Positions 9,338-17,281 of a stretch of 64,000 nucleotides of DNA are shown piece after piece. The stretch comes from Flavobacterium sp. 270 (GTDB lineage: Bacteria; Bacteroidota; Bacteroidia; Flavobacteriales; Flavobacteriaceae): positions 1 through 64,000 of the forward strand of contig NZ_SODM01000008.1 of NCBI RefSeq assembly GCF_004368785.1. The letters are read 5' to 3'. Positions within the stretch are counted from its first letter, which is position 1. Every line of letters starts with the position of its first letter. The notes under the pieces are model-generated. The model ran no database searches and had not been told where the DNA came from. It was given only the letters and a program-made list of their open reading frames with translations. The position numbers and the translations under genes are program-made.

Positions 9338-10360
9338 ATGAAAAATTATAAAAATATACTAATCGCACTGCTGTGTATAATTGCTTTTTTTTCGGCACAG
9401 CAAACGTATGCACAAATGCCCATGCCACCCGAAGTTCCGATTTGGGATGCAAATAAAGTAACCTTGCAGTTGCATAAAATCTCTGATAACGTTTATGCTG
9501 TTTCGCCATCAACAACAGAAACAGAAACTACAAAAGGGATTCCGCAAGCGACTTCGGCAGGATTTATTGTAGGCGATAAAGGCGTATTATTAATCGAAAC
9601 GATGTTGAGCAAAAGATTGTACGATCAATTGTATAAACTAATTCGTTCTGTTACGCAAAAGCCAATTGTTTATGCGGTAAATACGAGTGATCACGGCGAT
9701 CACTGTTTCGGGAATTATTTATTACCTAAAGAAACGATTCTGATTCAAAACGAATTCTGCAAAGCAAACCTTGCTAAGAATTATGAAGGAATCAAACAAT
9801 TTATGATTATGCTTTTTGGAAAAGACCGCGGGATAGAGCAAAGTGTGTATCGTCCCGCAGATCTTACCATTGCCTTAAATCAAAGTCTAAAAATTGATAT
9901 GGGAAGCGGAAAAATCGTAGAAATTATCAATACAGGAACAGCTCAGTCTCCAGCAGATTTGTTTGTTTTTCTGAAAGATTCAGACAAAAATGTATTGTGG
10001 GCAGGAAATCCTTTTATTGCTGAAAGTCCGGCGATTCCGTGGTTGTTTGACGGTTACTTTTTAGAACCCGTTCAAAACCTTCAAAAAATCTACGACATGG
10101 TTGGCGATAATGATGTTGTGGTTCCGGGTCATGGTAGAATTACCAATAAAAAAGGCATCAAATTTACGATTGATTATGTAAACGCTTTGAAGCAAAATGT
10201 AGAAGCCGCGGTTAAAAAAGGCGAAACATTAGATCAGGTAAAAGCATCGGTTACGATGAAAGAATTTGATAAAGGATATGTGCTTTTTAACTGGTTGCAT
10301 TACAACTTTAATATTCCGAACGCTTACAACGACATTAAGAAAAACAGTTTAGGCAAATAG
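9338..10360 (+). CDS. Exported metallo-beta-lactamase-fold protein with degenerate metal site
   Basis: A 340-residue protein with a signal peptide (about 1-25, ending QQTYAQ). The MBL fold is recognisable from GFIVGDKGVLLIET, the NT-x(5)-DH loop and the terminal VVPGHGRI. Canonical ligands are altered. The HxHxDH motif reads S117-D-H119-G-D121-H122, so the first His is Ser. The usual GHT is G200-T-A, and the bridging Asp of AGD is Asn224 (AGN). The last His265 is kept. If active, it would probably use one metal at the D-H-H site. It overlaps almost directly with the porin gene (2-base gap). Confidence 0.82.
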   Translation: MKNYKNILIALLCIIAFFSAQQTYAQMPMPPEVPIWDANKVTLQLHKISDNVYAVSPSTTETETTKGIPQATSAGFIVGDKGVLLIETMLSKRLYDQLYKLIRSVTQKPIVYAVNTSDHGDHCFGNYLLPKETILIQNEFCKANLAKNYEGIKQFMIMLFGKDRGIEQSVYRPADLTIALNQSLKIDMGSGKIVEIINTGTAQSPADLFVFLKDSDKNVLWAGNPFIAESPAIPWLFDGYFLEPVQNLQKIYDMVGDNDVVVPGHGRITNKKGIKFTIDYVNALKQNVEAAVKKGETLDQVKASVTMKEFDKGYVLFNWLHYNFNIPNAYNDIKKNSLGK

Positions 10361-10362
10361 CC

Positions 10363-11730
10363 ATGAAAAAATTTATAATACTATTTCTCAGTTGTTTTGG
10401 ACTTTATGCCCAGTCGTATCCAGATTTTAAACCGATGCGTTTTGACGAAAATTATTCGGTTCTTCAAAAGGATACTACAAAAAATAACTGGTACAAAAGC
10501 ATGAAATATATTCCTTTGTCTTCTTCCGGAGAAACTTATCTCAGTTTTGGAGGCGAAATTCGATATCAGTATTTCTATGCCAAAAACGAAAAATGGGGTG
10601 ATGATCCTATAGACAATGATGGTTACATTCTCAACCGATTTTTGCTTCACGCCGATTTTCATGCAAGCAAATATTTTAGGGCTTTTGTACAATTACAAAG
10701 CAGTAATGCGAGTGGCAGAATCGATCCAAGTCCGGTAGAAAACGATCCGCTGGAACTCCATCAGGGATTTATTGATGTGAATATTTTATCAGATAAAAAC
10801 AGTCAATTGCTTTTTAGAGCCGGACGCCAGGAATTGAGTTACGGTTCACAGCGTTTGGTTGCCGTGCGCGATGGGCCAAATAACCGCCAGTCTTTTGATG
10901 GTGTAAAAGCGATTGCAAGTTTTGGAAATTACCGTGCAGATGCTTTCTATAGTCATTATGTGGTAGCCCAAGACGGTATTTTTGATGATTATTCAAACCA
11001 AAAAAGACAATTTTGGGGAAGTTATTTCGTTATCAATAAAATTCCGGCAATTAAGAATCTGGACCTTTATTATTTAGGTTACGAAAGAGCTAACGCGAAT
11101 TTTGACGATGCAGCTGGAAAAGAACTTCGCCATTCTGTTGGAACACGAATCTGGGGAAAATACGACAATTGGCGTTACGATGCCGAAGCCGTTTATCAAT
11201 TTGGAGACGTTGATACCAAAGACATAAAAGCCTGGACGGTTTCGCTAAATACTGGATATAGAATCACTTCCGTAGTGCTTCATCCTGAAATTGGCTTTAA
11301 AGTAGAAGTGATAAGCGGAGATAAAACAAAGGGAGATAATAGTTTGGGGACATTTAATCCTTTATTTCCGCGAGGCGCTTACTTTGGATTGGCTTCTGTA
11401 ATTGGCCCGTCAAATTTAGTCGATTTTCATCCGTCATTAAACCTTGAACTGGCTAAAAATCTGGAATGGGTTATTGATTACGACATGTTTTGGCGATACA
11501 GTAGCCAAGACGGAATTTACGGTCCGAACACAGCCATGATTTATCCCGGAGATGCTACAGATGAAAAAGAAATCGGTAAACAGCTTGAAAGCGAAATTAT
11601 CTATCAGCCCAATCAATATCTATATTTTCGTGTAGAAGCCACTTGGTTTCAGGCAGGAGATTTTCTAAAAGCATCCAGCGCGGGTAAAAATATGTTTTTT
11701 ACAGGCGTTACCATGCAGGTTAAATTTTAA
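10363..11730 (+). CDS. Alginate-export-family outer-membrane porin
   Basis: A 455-residue protein with a signal peptide (about 1-16, ending FGLYAQ) and a beta-barrel pattern throughout. It has the alginate_exp hallmark (YLSFGGEIRYQYFYAKNEKWG, then NRFLLHADFHASKYFRAFVQLQS and FRAGRQELSYGSQRLVAVRDGPNNRQSFDG). The C-terminus ends in an aromatic-rich strand with terminal F. Members of this Pfam group are often general porins for aromatic or organic compounds, not alginate exporters. As last gene of the hydrolase cluster it probably admits the substrate. A terminator follows. Confidence 0.9.
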   Translation: MKKFIILFLSCFGLYAQSYPDFKPMRFDENYSVLQKDTTKNNWYKSMKYIPLSSSGETYLSFGGEIRYQYFYAKNEKWGDDPIDNDGYILNRFLLHADFHASKYFRAFVQLQSSNASGRIDPSPVENDPLELHQGFIDVNILSDKNSQLLFRAGRQELSYGSQRLVAVRDGPNNRQSFDGVKAIASFGNYRADAFYSHYVVAQDGIFDDYSNQKRQFWGSYFVINKIPAIKNLDLYYLGYERANANFDDAAGKELRHSVGTRIWGKYDNWRYDAEAVYQFGDVDTKDIKAWTVSLNTGYRITSVVLHPEIGFKVEVISGDKTKGDNSLGTFNPLFPRGAYFGLASVIGPSNLVDFHPSLNLELAKNLEWVIDYDMFWRYSSQDGIYGPNTAMIYPGDATDEKEIGKQLESEIIYQPNQYLYFRVEATWFQAGDFLKASSAGKNMFFTGVTMQVKF

Positions 11731-11755
11731 TTCAAATACTTTTTAAGTGCTTACT

Positions 11756-11792
11756 GAGGTCTTTTCTATCTATTAGAAAAGACCTCTTTTTA
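11756..11792 (+). terminator. Terminator after the porin gene
   Basis: A perfect 13-bp stem (GAGGTCTTTTCTA at 11756-11768 with its complement at 11774-11786), a 5-base loop and a T-tract. It ends the probable 5493-11730 operon. Confidence 0.9.
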
Positions 11793-11999
11793 TTGTACTA
11801 ACATTTTAAATCTGCAGTAAAACAGTAAAAAATATTTAAGTAAAAAGCTACTTTAACCCTATCAATATCAAGTAGGTATTTAAATAAAAATCTCATATTC
11901 AAATGCTTAAAATAAAACAACAATTTCCTGAATATTTTATTGAGCTGCGAATAAAATTTTTTATTACTTTTCGGTTTTATTTCTAATAACATTACCCCA

Positions 12000-12449
12000 A
12001 TGACAGCATTAAGAAATGATTTGACACGCTTTTTAGAAGCACAAAACAAACTTTATCTTAAAGCTCTAACCGAGCTTAAAAAAGGAAAAAAAGAAACACA
12101 ATGGATGTGGTTTATCTTTCCTCAAATAAAAGGAATAGATGAAAGTGAAATGTCTAAAATGTATGCCATAGAAAATCTGGAACACAGTAAAGAATTTATG
12201 GCGCATCCCATTCTTGGAAAACATCTTATTGAAACTGCAGAAGTTCTTTTGACTTTTAAAATGAAATCTGCCGAAGCAATATTTGGAGAATCAGATGCCA
12301 ACAGCCTTCAGTCTTCTATGACGCTGTTTAGTCTTACAGACAATACAAATCCGATCTTTCAGCAAGTATTAGATGCGTTTTTTTCAGGCAAATTTGATCC
12401 CGTTACTTTGTCTATTCTCAACGAAATGATGCATCCCGCTTTGCAATAA
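12000..12449 (+). CDS. DUF1810 family protein
   Basis: A 149-residue protein matching the DUF1810 signature: LTRFLEAQNKLYLKALTELKKGKKETQWMWFIFPQIKG followed by SKMYAIENLEHSKEFMAHPILG. There is no signal peptide, so it is cytoplasmic. The length matches the family (about 140-150 residues). The function is unknown. It has its own terminator and appears monocistronic. Confidence 0.88.
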   Translation: MTALRNDLTRFLEAQNKLYLKALTELKKGKKETQWMWFIFPQIKGIDESEMSKMYAIENLEHSKEFMAHPILGKHLIETAEVLLTFKMKSAEAIFGESDANSLQSSMTLFSLTDNTNPIFQQVLDAFFSGKFDPVTLSILNEMMHPALQ

Positions 12450-12466
12450 ATAAATTTTTAAAGAAA

Positions 12467-12507
12467 TAAAAAAGACTGCTTTGTTATATACGAAGCAGTC
12501 TTTTTTG
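12467..12507 (+). terminator. Terminator after the DUF1810 gene
   Basis: The stem AAAAGACTGCTT / AAGCAGTCTTTT has an 11-base loop, and the second arm runs into six Ts. Confidence 0.9.
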
Positions 12508-12584
12508 TTTTATAATGAAATTATTTTTCCTCACATTGATTAAACGCAAATCTTATTAAAACATCTCTATTCACATAGCTATTC

Positions 12585-12678
12585 AAACATAGCCCACGGT
12601 TTCAACCGTGGGAAACGTATTGTGATGATGTATTGTGGTTACATTGCGTTCCCACGGTTGAAACCGTGGGCTATGTTT
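12585..12678. repeat. Paired 30-bp inverted repeat, each arm itself a hairpin (CCCACGGTTTCAACCGTGGG)
   Basis: The arms 12585-12614 and 12649-12678 are perfect inverted copies. Each arm contains the internal palindrome CCCACGGTT-TCAACCGTGGG, so the DNA can fold as one long hairpin or two short ones. The 34-base spacer is not conserved elsewhere in the window. Together with the neighbouring terminator and promoter it fills the 363-base gap 12450-12811. Confidence 0.92.
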
Positions 12679-12749
12679 ATCAAAAAAACGCAAAGCATTT
12701 TGTTATAATTTATAACACATCCCTAACATTTTTATGTTCTCGTCTGTAT

Positions 12750-12757
12750 TAATTTTG
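12750..12757 (+). promoter_or_regulatory. -7 box TAATTTTG for the exonuclease/GIY-YIG gene
   Basis: A perfect match to TAnnTTTG, leaving a leader of about 45-50 bases before the start at 12812. A T-rich stretch about 20 bases upstream could serve as the -33 region. Confidence 0.55.
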
Positions 12758-12811
12758 CATTTTATAAAATGATTTTATTGAAAGTCAGCTGTATAGAAAG
12801 GAAATTTTTAG

Positions 12812-14194
12812 ATGAAAAAACAAGAATATGCGATAGTCGATATTGAAACTACTGGAGGAAACGCCAGTGGCAGTCGTATTACAGAAATTGCGATCATCAT
12901 TCATGACGGAAAAAATGTAATAGACCGCTGGGAAACGCTCATAAATCCCGAACGGGAAATACCGCTTCCTATTTTTGCTTTAACGGGCATTAATAATGAG
13001 ATGGTTAAGAACGCTCCTATTTTTGATGATGTTTCTGATAAGATTTTAGAAATGCTTACCGACCGTATTTTTGTAGCGCACAATGTAAACTTCGATTATT
13101 CTTTTGTACGTCATCAATTACAGCAGGCAGGATTTAAATGGACAGCGAGAAAACTCTGTACCGTTCGCGCTGCGAGAAAAATAAAACCAGGACTTTCGTC
13201 GTACAGCTTAGGAAATCTCTGTACTTCACTTGACATATTTGTAAAAGACCGACATCGCGCTGGCGGTGATGCAGATGCAACCACTATCTTATTTTCCCGA
13301 TTGCTCGAATGGGACGAAGAAGGCGTAATTGCAAAAATGATAAAAATGACTTCGCAGGATCAACGCCTGCCTCCTAACCTTCCGCCCGAAGACTTTGAGC
13401 AGTTACCAGAAAAACCCGGCGTGTATTATTTTTATAATGAAGTAAAAAAAGTAATCTATGTTGGCAAAGCGATTAACTTAAAAAAGCGTGTTGCTTCTCA
13501 TTTTTCGGGGCATAATATAAAATCACAAAGGCAAAATTTCCTGCGTGACATACACGGAATTTCTTTTGAAGTCTGCGCTACAGAGTTAATGGCGCTTTTA
13601 TTAGAATGTACTGAAATCAGAAAACTTTGGCCGACTTATAATCGAGCTTTAAAACGCTTTGAACCAAAATTCGGACTTTATCAATATGAAGCCCGAAGCG
13701 GTTACAAATATCTGGGCATTGGAAAACTGAGCAAATTTCAGGTTTGTATTGAAGTTTTTAATAGTGAATTTGATGCTATAAACCTACTCCGAAGCCTTTC
13801 TGAACAATTTGCAATTGATTATCGATTTTGTAAATATACGAAACCAGAAGAAGGAGAATTTGCGCCACAAAAAGAAGTTGCGAGTTTGCCTGATGTTAAT
13901 ACTCATAACGAACAAATAGAAAGTGCCATTGATTTTTTATTAGGTCAAAGATCGAGTTTTGCCATTATAGACAAAGGCAGAACCGCAGAAGAACGCAGCT
14001 GTATCTGGGTCGAAAACGGGCATTTTTACGGAATGGGTTATATTATTTTTGATGTTGGTTTTACAGAGCCATCAGATATAAAAGACTATGTTACACCTTA
14101 CAAAAGCAATAATTATATTATGCATTTAATAGAAAACTATGCAGCAAAATATCCCCGTAAAGTTTTCTTTAGACAAGCTTCTAATAGTTTTTAA
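12812..14194 (+). CDS. DEDDh exonuclease fused to UvrC-like GIY-YIG nuclease
   Basis: A 460-residue cytoplasmic protein. The N-terminal domain (about 1-175) is a DnaQ/PolC-epsilon-like 3'-5' exonuclease with Asp10 and Glu12 in VDIETTG, then HNVNFDYSF and the HRAGGDADAT box carrying the catalytic His and Asp. The central domain (about 195-285) is GIY-YIG with PGVYYFY, VIYVGKAINLKKRV, and a late Glu/Asn region (ALLLECTEIRKLWPTYNRAL), closely resembling UvrC and Cho N-termini. The C-terminal 170 residues are of unassigned function. This fusion is known in many bacteria and is thought to act in DNA repair. It is not the replicative epsilon subunit. Confidence 0.92.
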   Translation: MKKQEYAIVDIETTGGNASGSRITEIAIIIHDGKNVIDRWETLINPEREIPLPIFALTGINNEMVKNAPIFDDVSDKILEMLTDRIFVAHNVNFDYSFVRHQLQQAGFKWTARKLCTVRAARKIKPGLSSYSLGNLCTSLDIFVKDRHRAGGDADATTILFSRLLEWDEEGVIAKMIKMTSQDQRLPPNLPPEDFEQLPEKPGVYYFYNEVKKVIYVGKAINLKKRVASHFSGHNIKSQRQNFLRDIHGISFEVCATELMALLLECTEIRKLWPTYNRALKRFEPKFGLYQYEARSGYKYLGIGKLSKFQVCIEVFNSEFDAINLLRSLSEQFAIDYRFCKYTKPEEGEFAPQKEVASLPDVNTHNEQIESAIDFLLGQRSSFAIIDKGRTAEERSCIWVENGHFYGMGYIIFDVGFTEPSDIKDYVTPYKSNNYIMHLIENYAAKYPRKVFFRQASNSF

Positions 14195-14253
14195 AGACTT
14201 TCTCAACAAACTAAATTGACGTTTTAAACAAAGTTATTCTTTCCTTATCGCCA

Positions 14254-14261
14254 TAATTTTG
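14254..14261 (+). promoter_or_regulatory. -7 box TAATTTTG for the SDR gene
   Basis: A perfect TAnnTTTG match 24 bases upstream of the start at 14286. The -33 element is weak. Confidence 0.5.
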
Positions 14262-14285
14262 CCTCATAACATTTAAATAAATAAA

Positions 14286-15305
14286 ATGGCAACGAATAAT
14301 TATCAAGGAAAGTTACAACAACCGTTAGGTTCTGGTTTTAACGCAAAATCTACAGCTGAAGAAGTAATTAAAGGTGTAAATCTTACAGGCAAAACAGCTA
14401 TTGTAACAGGTGGACACACAGGAATTGGTTTAGAAACCACAAAAATGCTTGCATCTGCAGGAGCAACAGTTATTATACCTGCAAGAGATTTTAATAAGGC
14501 GACAAAAAATCTGCAAGGCATTGCCAATGTAGAAATTGAAACCATGGATTTAATGAATCCGGAATCTATTGATGCATTTGCACAAAAATTTCTGGATTCT
14601 GGCAGAGCACTGCATTTATTAATCAATAATGCAGGAATTATGTGGGTGCCGCTTCGCAGAAATATTCTCGGACACGAATCGCAATTGGCAACTAACTATC
14701 TAGGGCAGTTTCAGCTTACGGCTAGATTATGGCCGAGTCTTAAAAAATCGGGTGGCGCAAGAGTCATTAATGTATCTTCTTACGGACATCAAATGGCGCC
14801 GTTTAATTTTGATGATCCTAATTTTATTTATCGTGAATATGAAACACTACAGGGTTACGGACAATCGAAAACAGCTTGTAATCTCTTTGCGCTTGAATTA
14901 GACAATCGTGCTAAAGATTTTAATGTAAGAGCTTACTCGCTGCATCCCGGCAGTGTTCTGGGCACTGATTTGGGCAGAGAAGAACCTATTGAATTATTCA
15001 AACAAATAGGTACTCATGATGCAGACGGCAATATTAAACCCGAAGTTGCCGCTAAACTTAAAAATTTGTCACAAGGAACTGCTACAACTATTTGGTGCGC
15101 TACAAATCCTTTATTAAACAATATTGGCGGTGTTTATTGTGAAGATGCAGATGTCGCTGTTTTGGATTTAGGAAATATTGAGCACAGATTTGATGAACCT
15201 GCTACAATTTACGGTGTACAGCCCTATTCGCTAGATGAGGTAAATGCAAAACGTTTGTGGGATTTAAGCGAAGAAATGACCGGAATATCTTTTCAGGTTT
15301 CGTGA
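14286..15305 (+). CDS. Short-chain dehydrogenase/reductase
   Basis: A 339-residue classical SDR. The Rossmann nucleotide motif is TGGHTGIG near residues 40-47, followed by the NNAG structural motif, a catalytic Ser in INVSSYGHQ, and YGQSK with Tyr191/Lys195. The C-terminal part resembles retinol dehydrogenase/oxidoreductase-type SDRs (LHPGSVLGTDLGR). It uses NAD(P)H to reduce or oxidise a carbonyl or alcohol; the substrate is unknown. The AraC-type gene 117 bases downstream on the same strand is a likely partner regulator. A palindrome separates them. Confidence 0.9.
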   Translation: MATNNYQGKLQQPLGSGFNAKSTAEEVIKGVNLTGKTAIVTGGHTGIGLETTKMLASAGATVIIPARDFNKATKNLQGIANVEIETMDLMNPESIDAFAQKFLDSGRALHLLINNAGIMWVPLRRNILGHESQLATNYLGQFQLTARLWPSLKKSGGARVINVSSYGHQMAPFNFDDPNFIYREYETLQGYGQSKTACNLFALELDNRAKDFNVRAYSLHPGSVLGTDLGREEPIELFKQIGTHDADGNIKPEVAAKLKNLSQGTATTIWCATNPLLNNIGGVYCEDADVAVLDLGNIEHRFDEPATIYGVQPYSLDEVNAKRLWDLSEEMTGISFQVS

Positions 15306-15359
15306 TGCAGTTATTATTTAAGCTATTATATTTATAGTATTTAAGAAACTTATTGAATG

Positions 15360-15400
15360 AAGTAACTTTGTCAAAGTTTGAAACTTTGACAAAGTTACTT
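15360..15400. repeat. 41-bp perfect palindrome of the CTTTGTCAAAG family (copy 1)
   Basis: Two 20-base arms (AAGTAACTTTGTCAAAGTTT and its complement) around a single central G. It is the longest of six family members in the window and the only one with AAGTAAC outer arms and G at the centre. It lies between the SDR and AraC genes; there is no T-tract. Confidence 0.95.
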
Positions 15401-15422
15401 TACAACTACATAACTTTACAAA

Positions 15423-16238
15423 ATGGATCATATCTCTAAATATTTGACAAAAGATATCAAGCTTTCTAGTTATGATGACAAACTTTTTAAATCTGATTTG
15501 ATGTTTGAAGACCATATGCTGATCTGGTTTATTTCTGGAGAAACCAAAATTATACAGGCTAGCTGCACTTCAATCTTTAAAACAGGTGACATCTTTTTAA
15601 TTCCAAGAAATCAGCTTGCAACAATAATTAATTATCCGAAAAACGGACTCCCACACAAGACTGTCGTCATGCATTTATCGGTAGAAAGACTGAAAAAGTT
15701 TTACGACAAAATAGATGTGAAAAGCAATATCAATTCTGAAAAAAAGATTTACAGTTTTAATAATCATCCTTTGCTGGAAAGCTGTCTGGCATCACTGATT
15801 CCTTATTTTGATTTGACAGGAGATTTTCCTGAAGATCTTGCTTCTTTAAAAATTACCGAAGCTATAACAATCTTAAGAAAAATCGATCCGAATGTCGATC
15901 GCATTCTGGCTAATTTTGACGAACCGGGCAAGATTGATTTAATTGGTTTTATGGAACGCAATTTTATGTTTAATATGCCAATGGAAAAATTGGGATACTT
16001 AACAGGCAGAAGTTTATCAACTTTTAATAGAGATTTTAAAAAGCATTTTAATACAACGCCTCAAAAATGGCTGACAGAAAAAAGATTAGAACTCGCGTAT
16101 TATTATTTGATGCAGAAAAAGAAAAAACCAACAGAAATTTTTCTGGAAGTTGGTTTTGAAGATCTTTCCCATTTTTCTTTTGTTTTTAAAAAGAAATATG
16201 GCGTATCTCCAAATCAGCTTCCAAGGCTTACAACTTAA
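15423..16238 (+). CDS. AraC-family transcriptional regulator
   Basis: A 271-residue protein. The N-terminal 160 residues form a cupin-like sensory domain (LIWFISGETKIIQ, then FKTGDIFLIPRNQLATI). The C-terminal AraC DNA-binding domain has two HTHs: MEKLGYLTGRSLSTFNRDFKKHFNTTPQKWL and KKPTEIFLEVGFEDLSHFSFVFKKKYGVSPNQL. Genome context (SDR upstream, same strand) suggests control of the SDR gene. The effector is unknown. Confidence 0.92.
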   Translation: MDHISKYLTKDIKLSSYDDKLFKSDLMFEDHMLIWFISGETKIIQASCTSIFKTGDIFLIPRNQLATIINYPKNGLPHKTVVMHLSVERLKKFYDKIDVKSNINSEKKIYSFNNHPLLESCLASLIPYFDLTGDFPEDLASLKITEAITILRKIDPNVDRILANFDEPGKIDLIGFMERNFMFNMPMEKLGYLTGRSLSTFNRDFKKHFNTTPQKWLTEKRLELAYYYLMQKKKKPTEIFLEVGFEDLSHFSFVFKKKYGVSPNQLPRLTT

Positions 16239-16252
16239 AAGCTATAAAAAGC

Positions 16253-16281
16253 AAAAGCTCAATTTATAATTGAGCTTTTTT
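16253..16281. terminator. Bidirectional terminator between AraC and ROK kinase genes
   Basis: The stem AAAAGCTCAAT / ATTGAGCTTTT has a 5-base loop. T-rich sequence follows on both strands, so it can end the plus-strand AraC gene and the minus-strand mannoside locus. Confidence 0.85.
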
Positions 16282-16356
16282 AATTGTTTTTCCTGTACAA
16301 ATTGGCAAGTTTAATATCTGACTTTTAAACTTTCAATTAACTTCGAAAAACAAAAT

Positions 16357-17256
16357 CTAATCACAAAGAAAACTCACTGCTCCTAATAAAGCGGCAATTT
16401 CATTGTCGTTGGAAACAGAAACCTTAATTTCTATTCCAGATTCTTTTATTATTTTGTGGAATGAAGACAAAAACAATTCACTTCCGTTGGCAATTTTACC
16501 ACCGATAATAATATGATCTGCAGCAAACTTTTTTATCCACGGAATCACAATTGCGGCCAAGTCTTCGCCCATTGTTTCAAATACTTTAATGGCTCGTTCA
16601 TTGCCACTAATTGCTAAATTATAAAGCTCCAAGCCATTGTTGAGGTTATTACCGCTTAGAGTCTGGTAATGAGATAAAAGACCTCGAACTGACACATAAT
16701 CTTCGGCAATGCCATTTTTGTATGGAAGGTTGTATATTTCACCATCTGGTGGCACCAGACTTCCAGCACTAATAGAGATTCCTTTATCAATAAAACAAGC
16801 ACCTAATCCTGTTCCTAAAGTGATTGCAATTACCTTTTTAGTAAGATTTTCTTCTTCTTTAAAAACTTCTCCTTTTCCAAAACAAACAGCATCATTTTCA
16901 AAAAGTATCGGAAAGTCTTTCGTAAAATTAAGACTTTCCAAAAGCAGGTCTCGAATATTCAATCCATAAAAATGTTCGTATTTTGACTGCCCTTTTATCC
17001 AGCAAATTCCATTTTGATAATCAAACGGGCCGGGCATACAGACAGCCAATCCGGAAACACTTTCTATTTTAGAATTTTTGACAGCGTTGCAGATTACATT
17101 TTTCCAAATGCCCATCACCTGATCTACTGGCAGATTCGAATCGAATGACTCTTTGCACAAAGAAAAGTTTACCACTTTCATCTCTGTTCTATTTATAATT
17201 GCTGCAGTAATATGTGTTCCTCCAATATCCAGCCCAATGGCATATGATGTATTCAT
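16357..17256 (-). CDS. ROK-family sugar kinase (zinc motif absent)
   Basis: A 299-residue ROK-fold kinase. The phosphate-1 loop is AIGLDIGGTHITAAI. The second phosphate motif is AITLGTGLGACFI, and FENDAVC carries the catalytic Asp. The usual GEIGH plus CxCGxxGCxE zinc site is replaced by GEIYNLPYKNGIAEDY, so it lacks the structural zinc of most ROK glucokinases and NagK enzymes. It is the last gene of the mannosidase operon, 25 bases after the GH125 gene. It probably phosphorylates released mannose (or GlcNAc) in the cytoplasm. Confidence 0.85.
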   Translation of the reverse strand: MNTSYAIGLDIGGTHITAAIINRTEMKVVNFSLCKESFDSNLPVDQVMGIWKNVICNAVKNSKIESVSGLAVCMPGPFDYQNGICWIKGQSKYEHFYGLNIRDLLLESLNFTKDFPILFENDAVCFGKGEVFKEEENLTKKVIAITLGTGLGACFIDKGISISAGSLVPPDGEIYNLPYKNGIAEDYVSVRGLLSHYQTLSGNNLNNGLELYNLAISGNERAIKVFETMGEDLAAIVIPWIKKFAADHIIIGGKIANGSELFLSSFHKIIKESGIEIKVSVSNDNEIAALLGAVSFLCD

Positions 17257-17281
17257 TTTTCCTTCTTTAACTTGCTTAATT

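Noticed and set aside
11798..12049. An 83-codon minus-strand frame before the DUF1810 gene
   Set aside because: AT-rich sequence of low complexity overlapping the start of a recognised gene; no family resemblance.
12585..12678. Possible CRISPR-like pair of repeats (CCCACGGTTTCAACCGTGGG)
   Set aside because: Only two inverted copies, no direct repeat-spacer periodicity and no cas genes.
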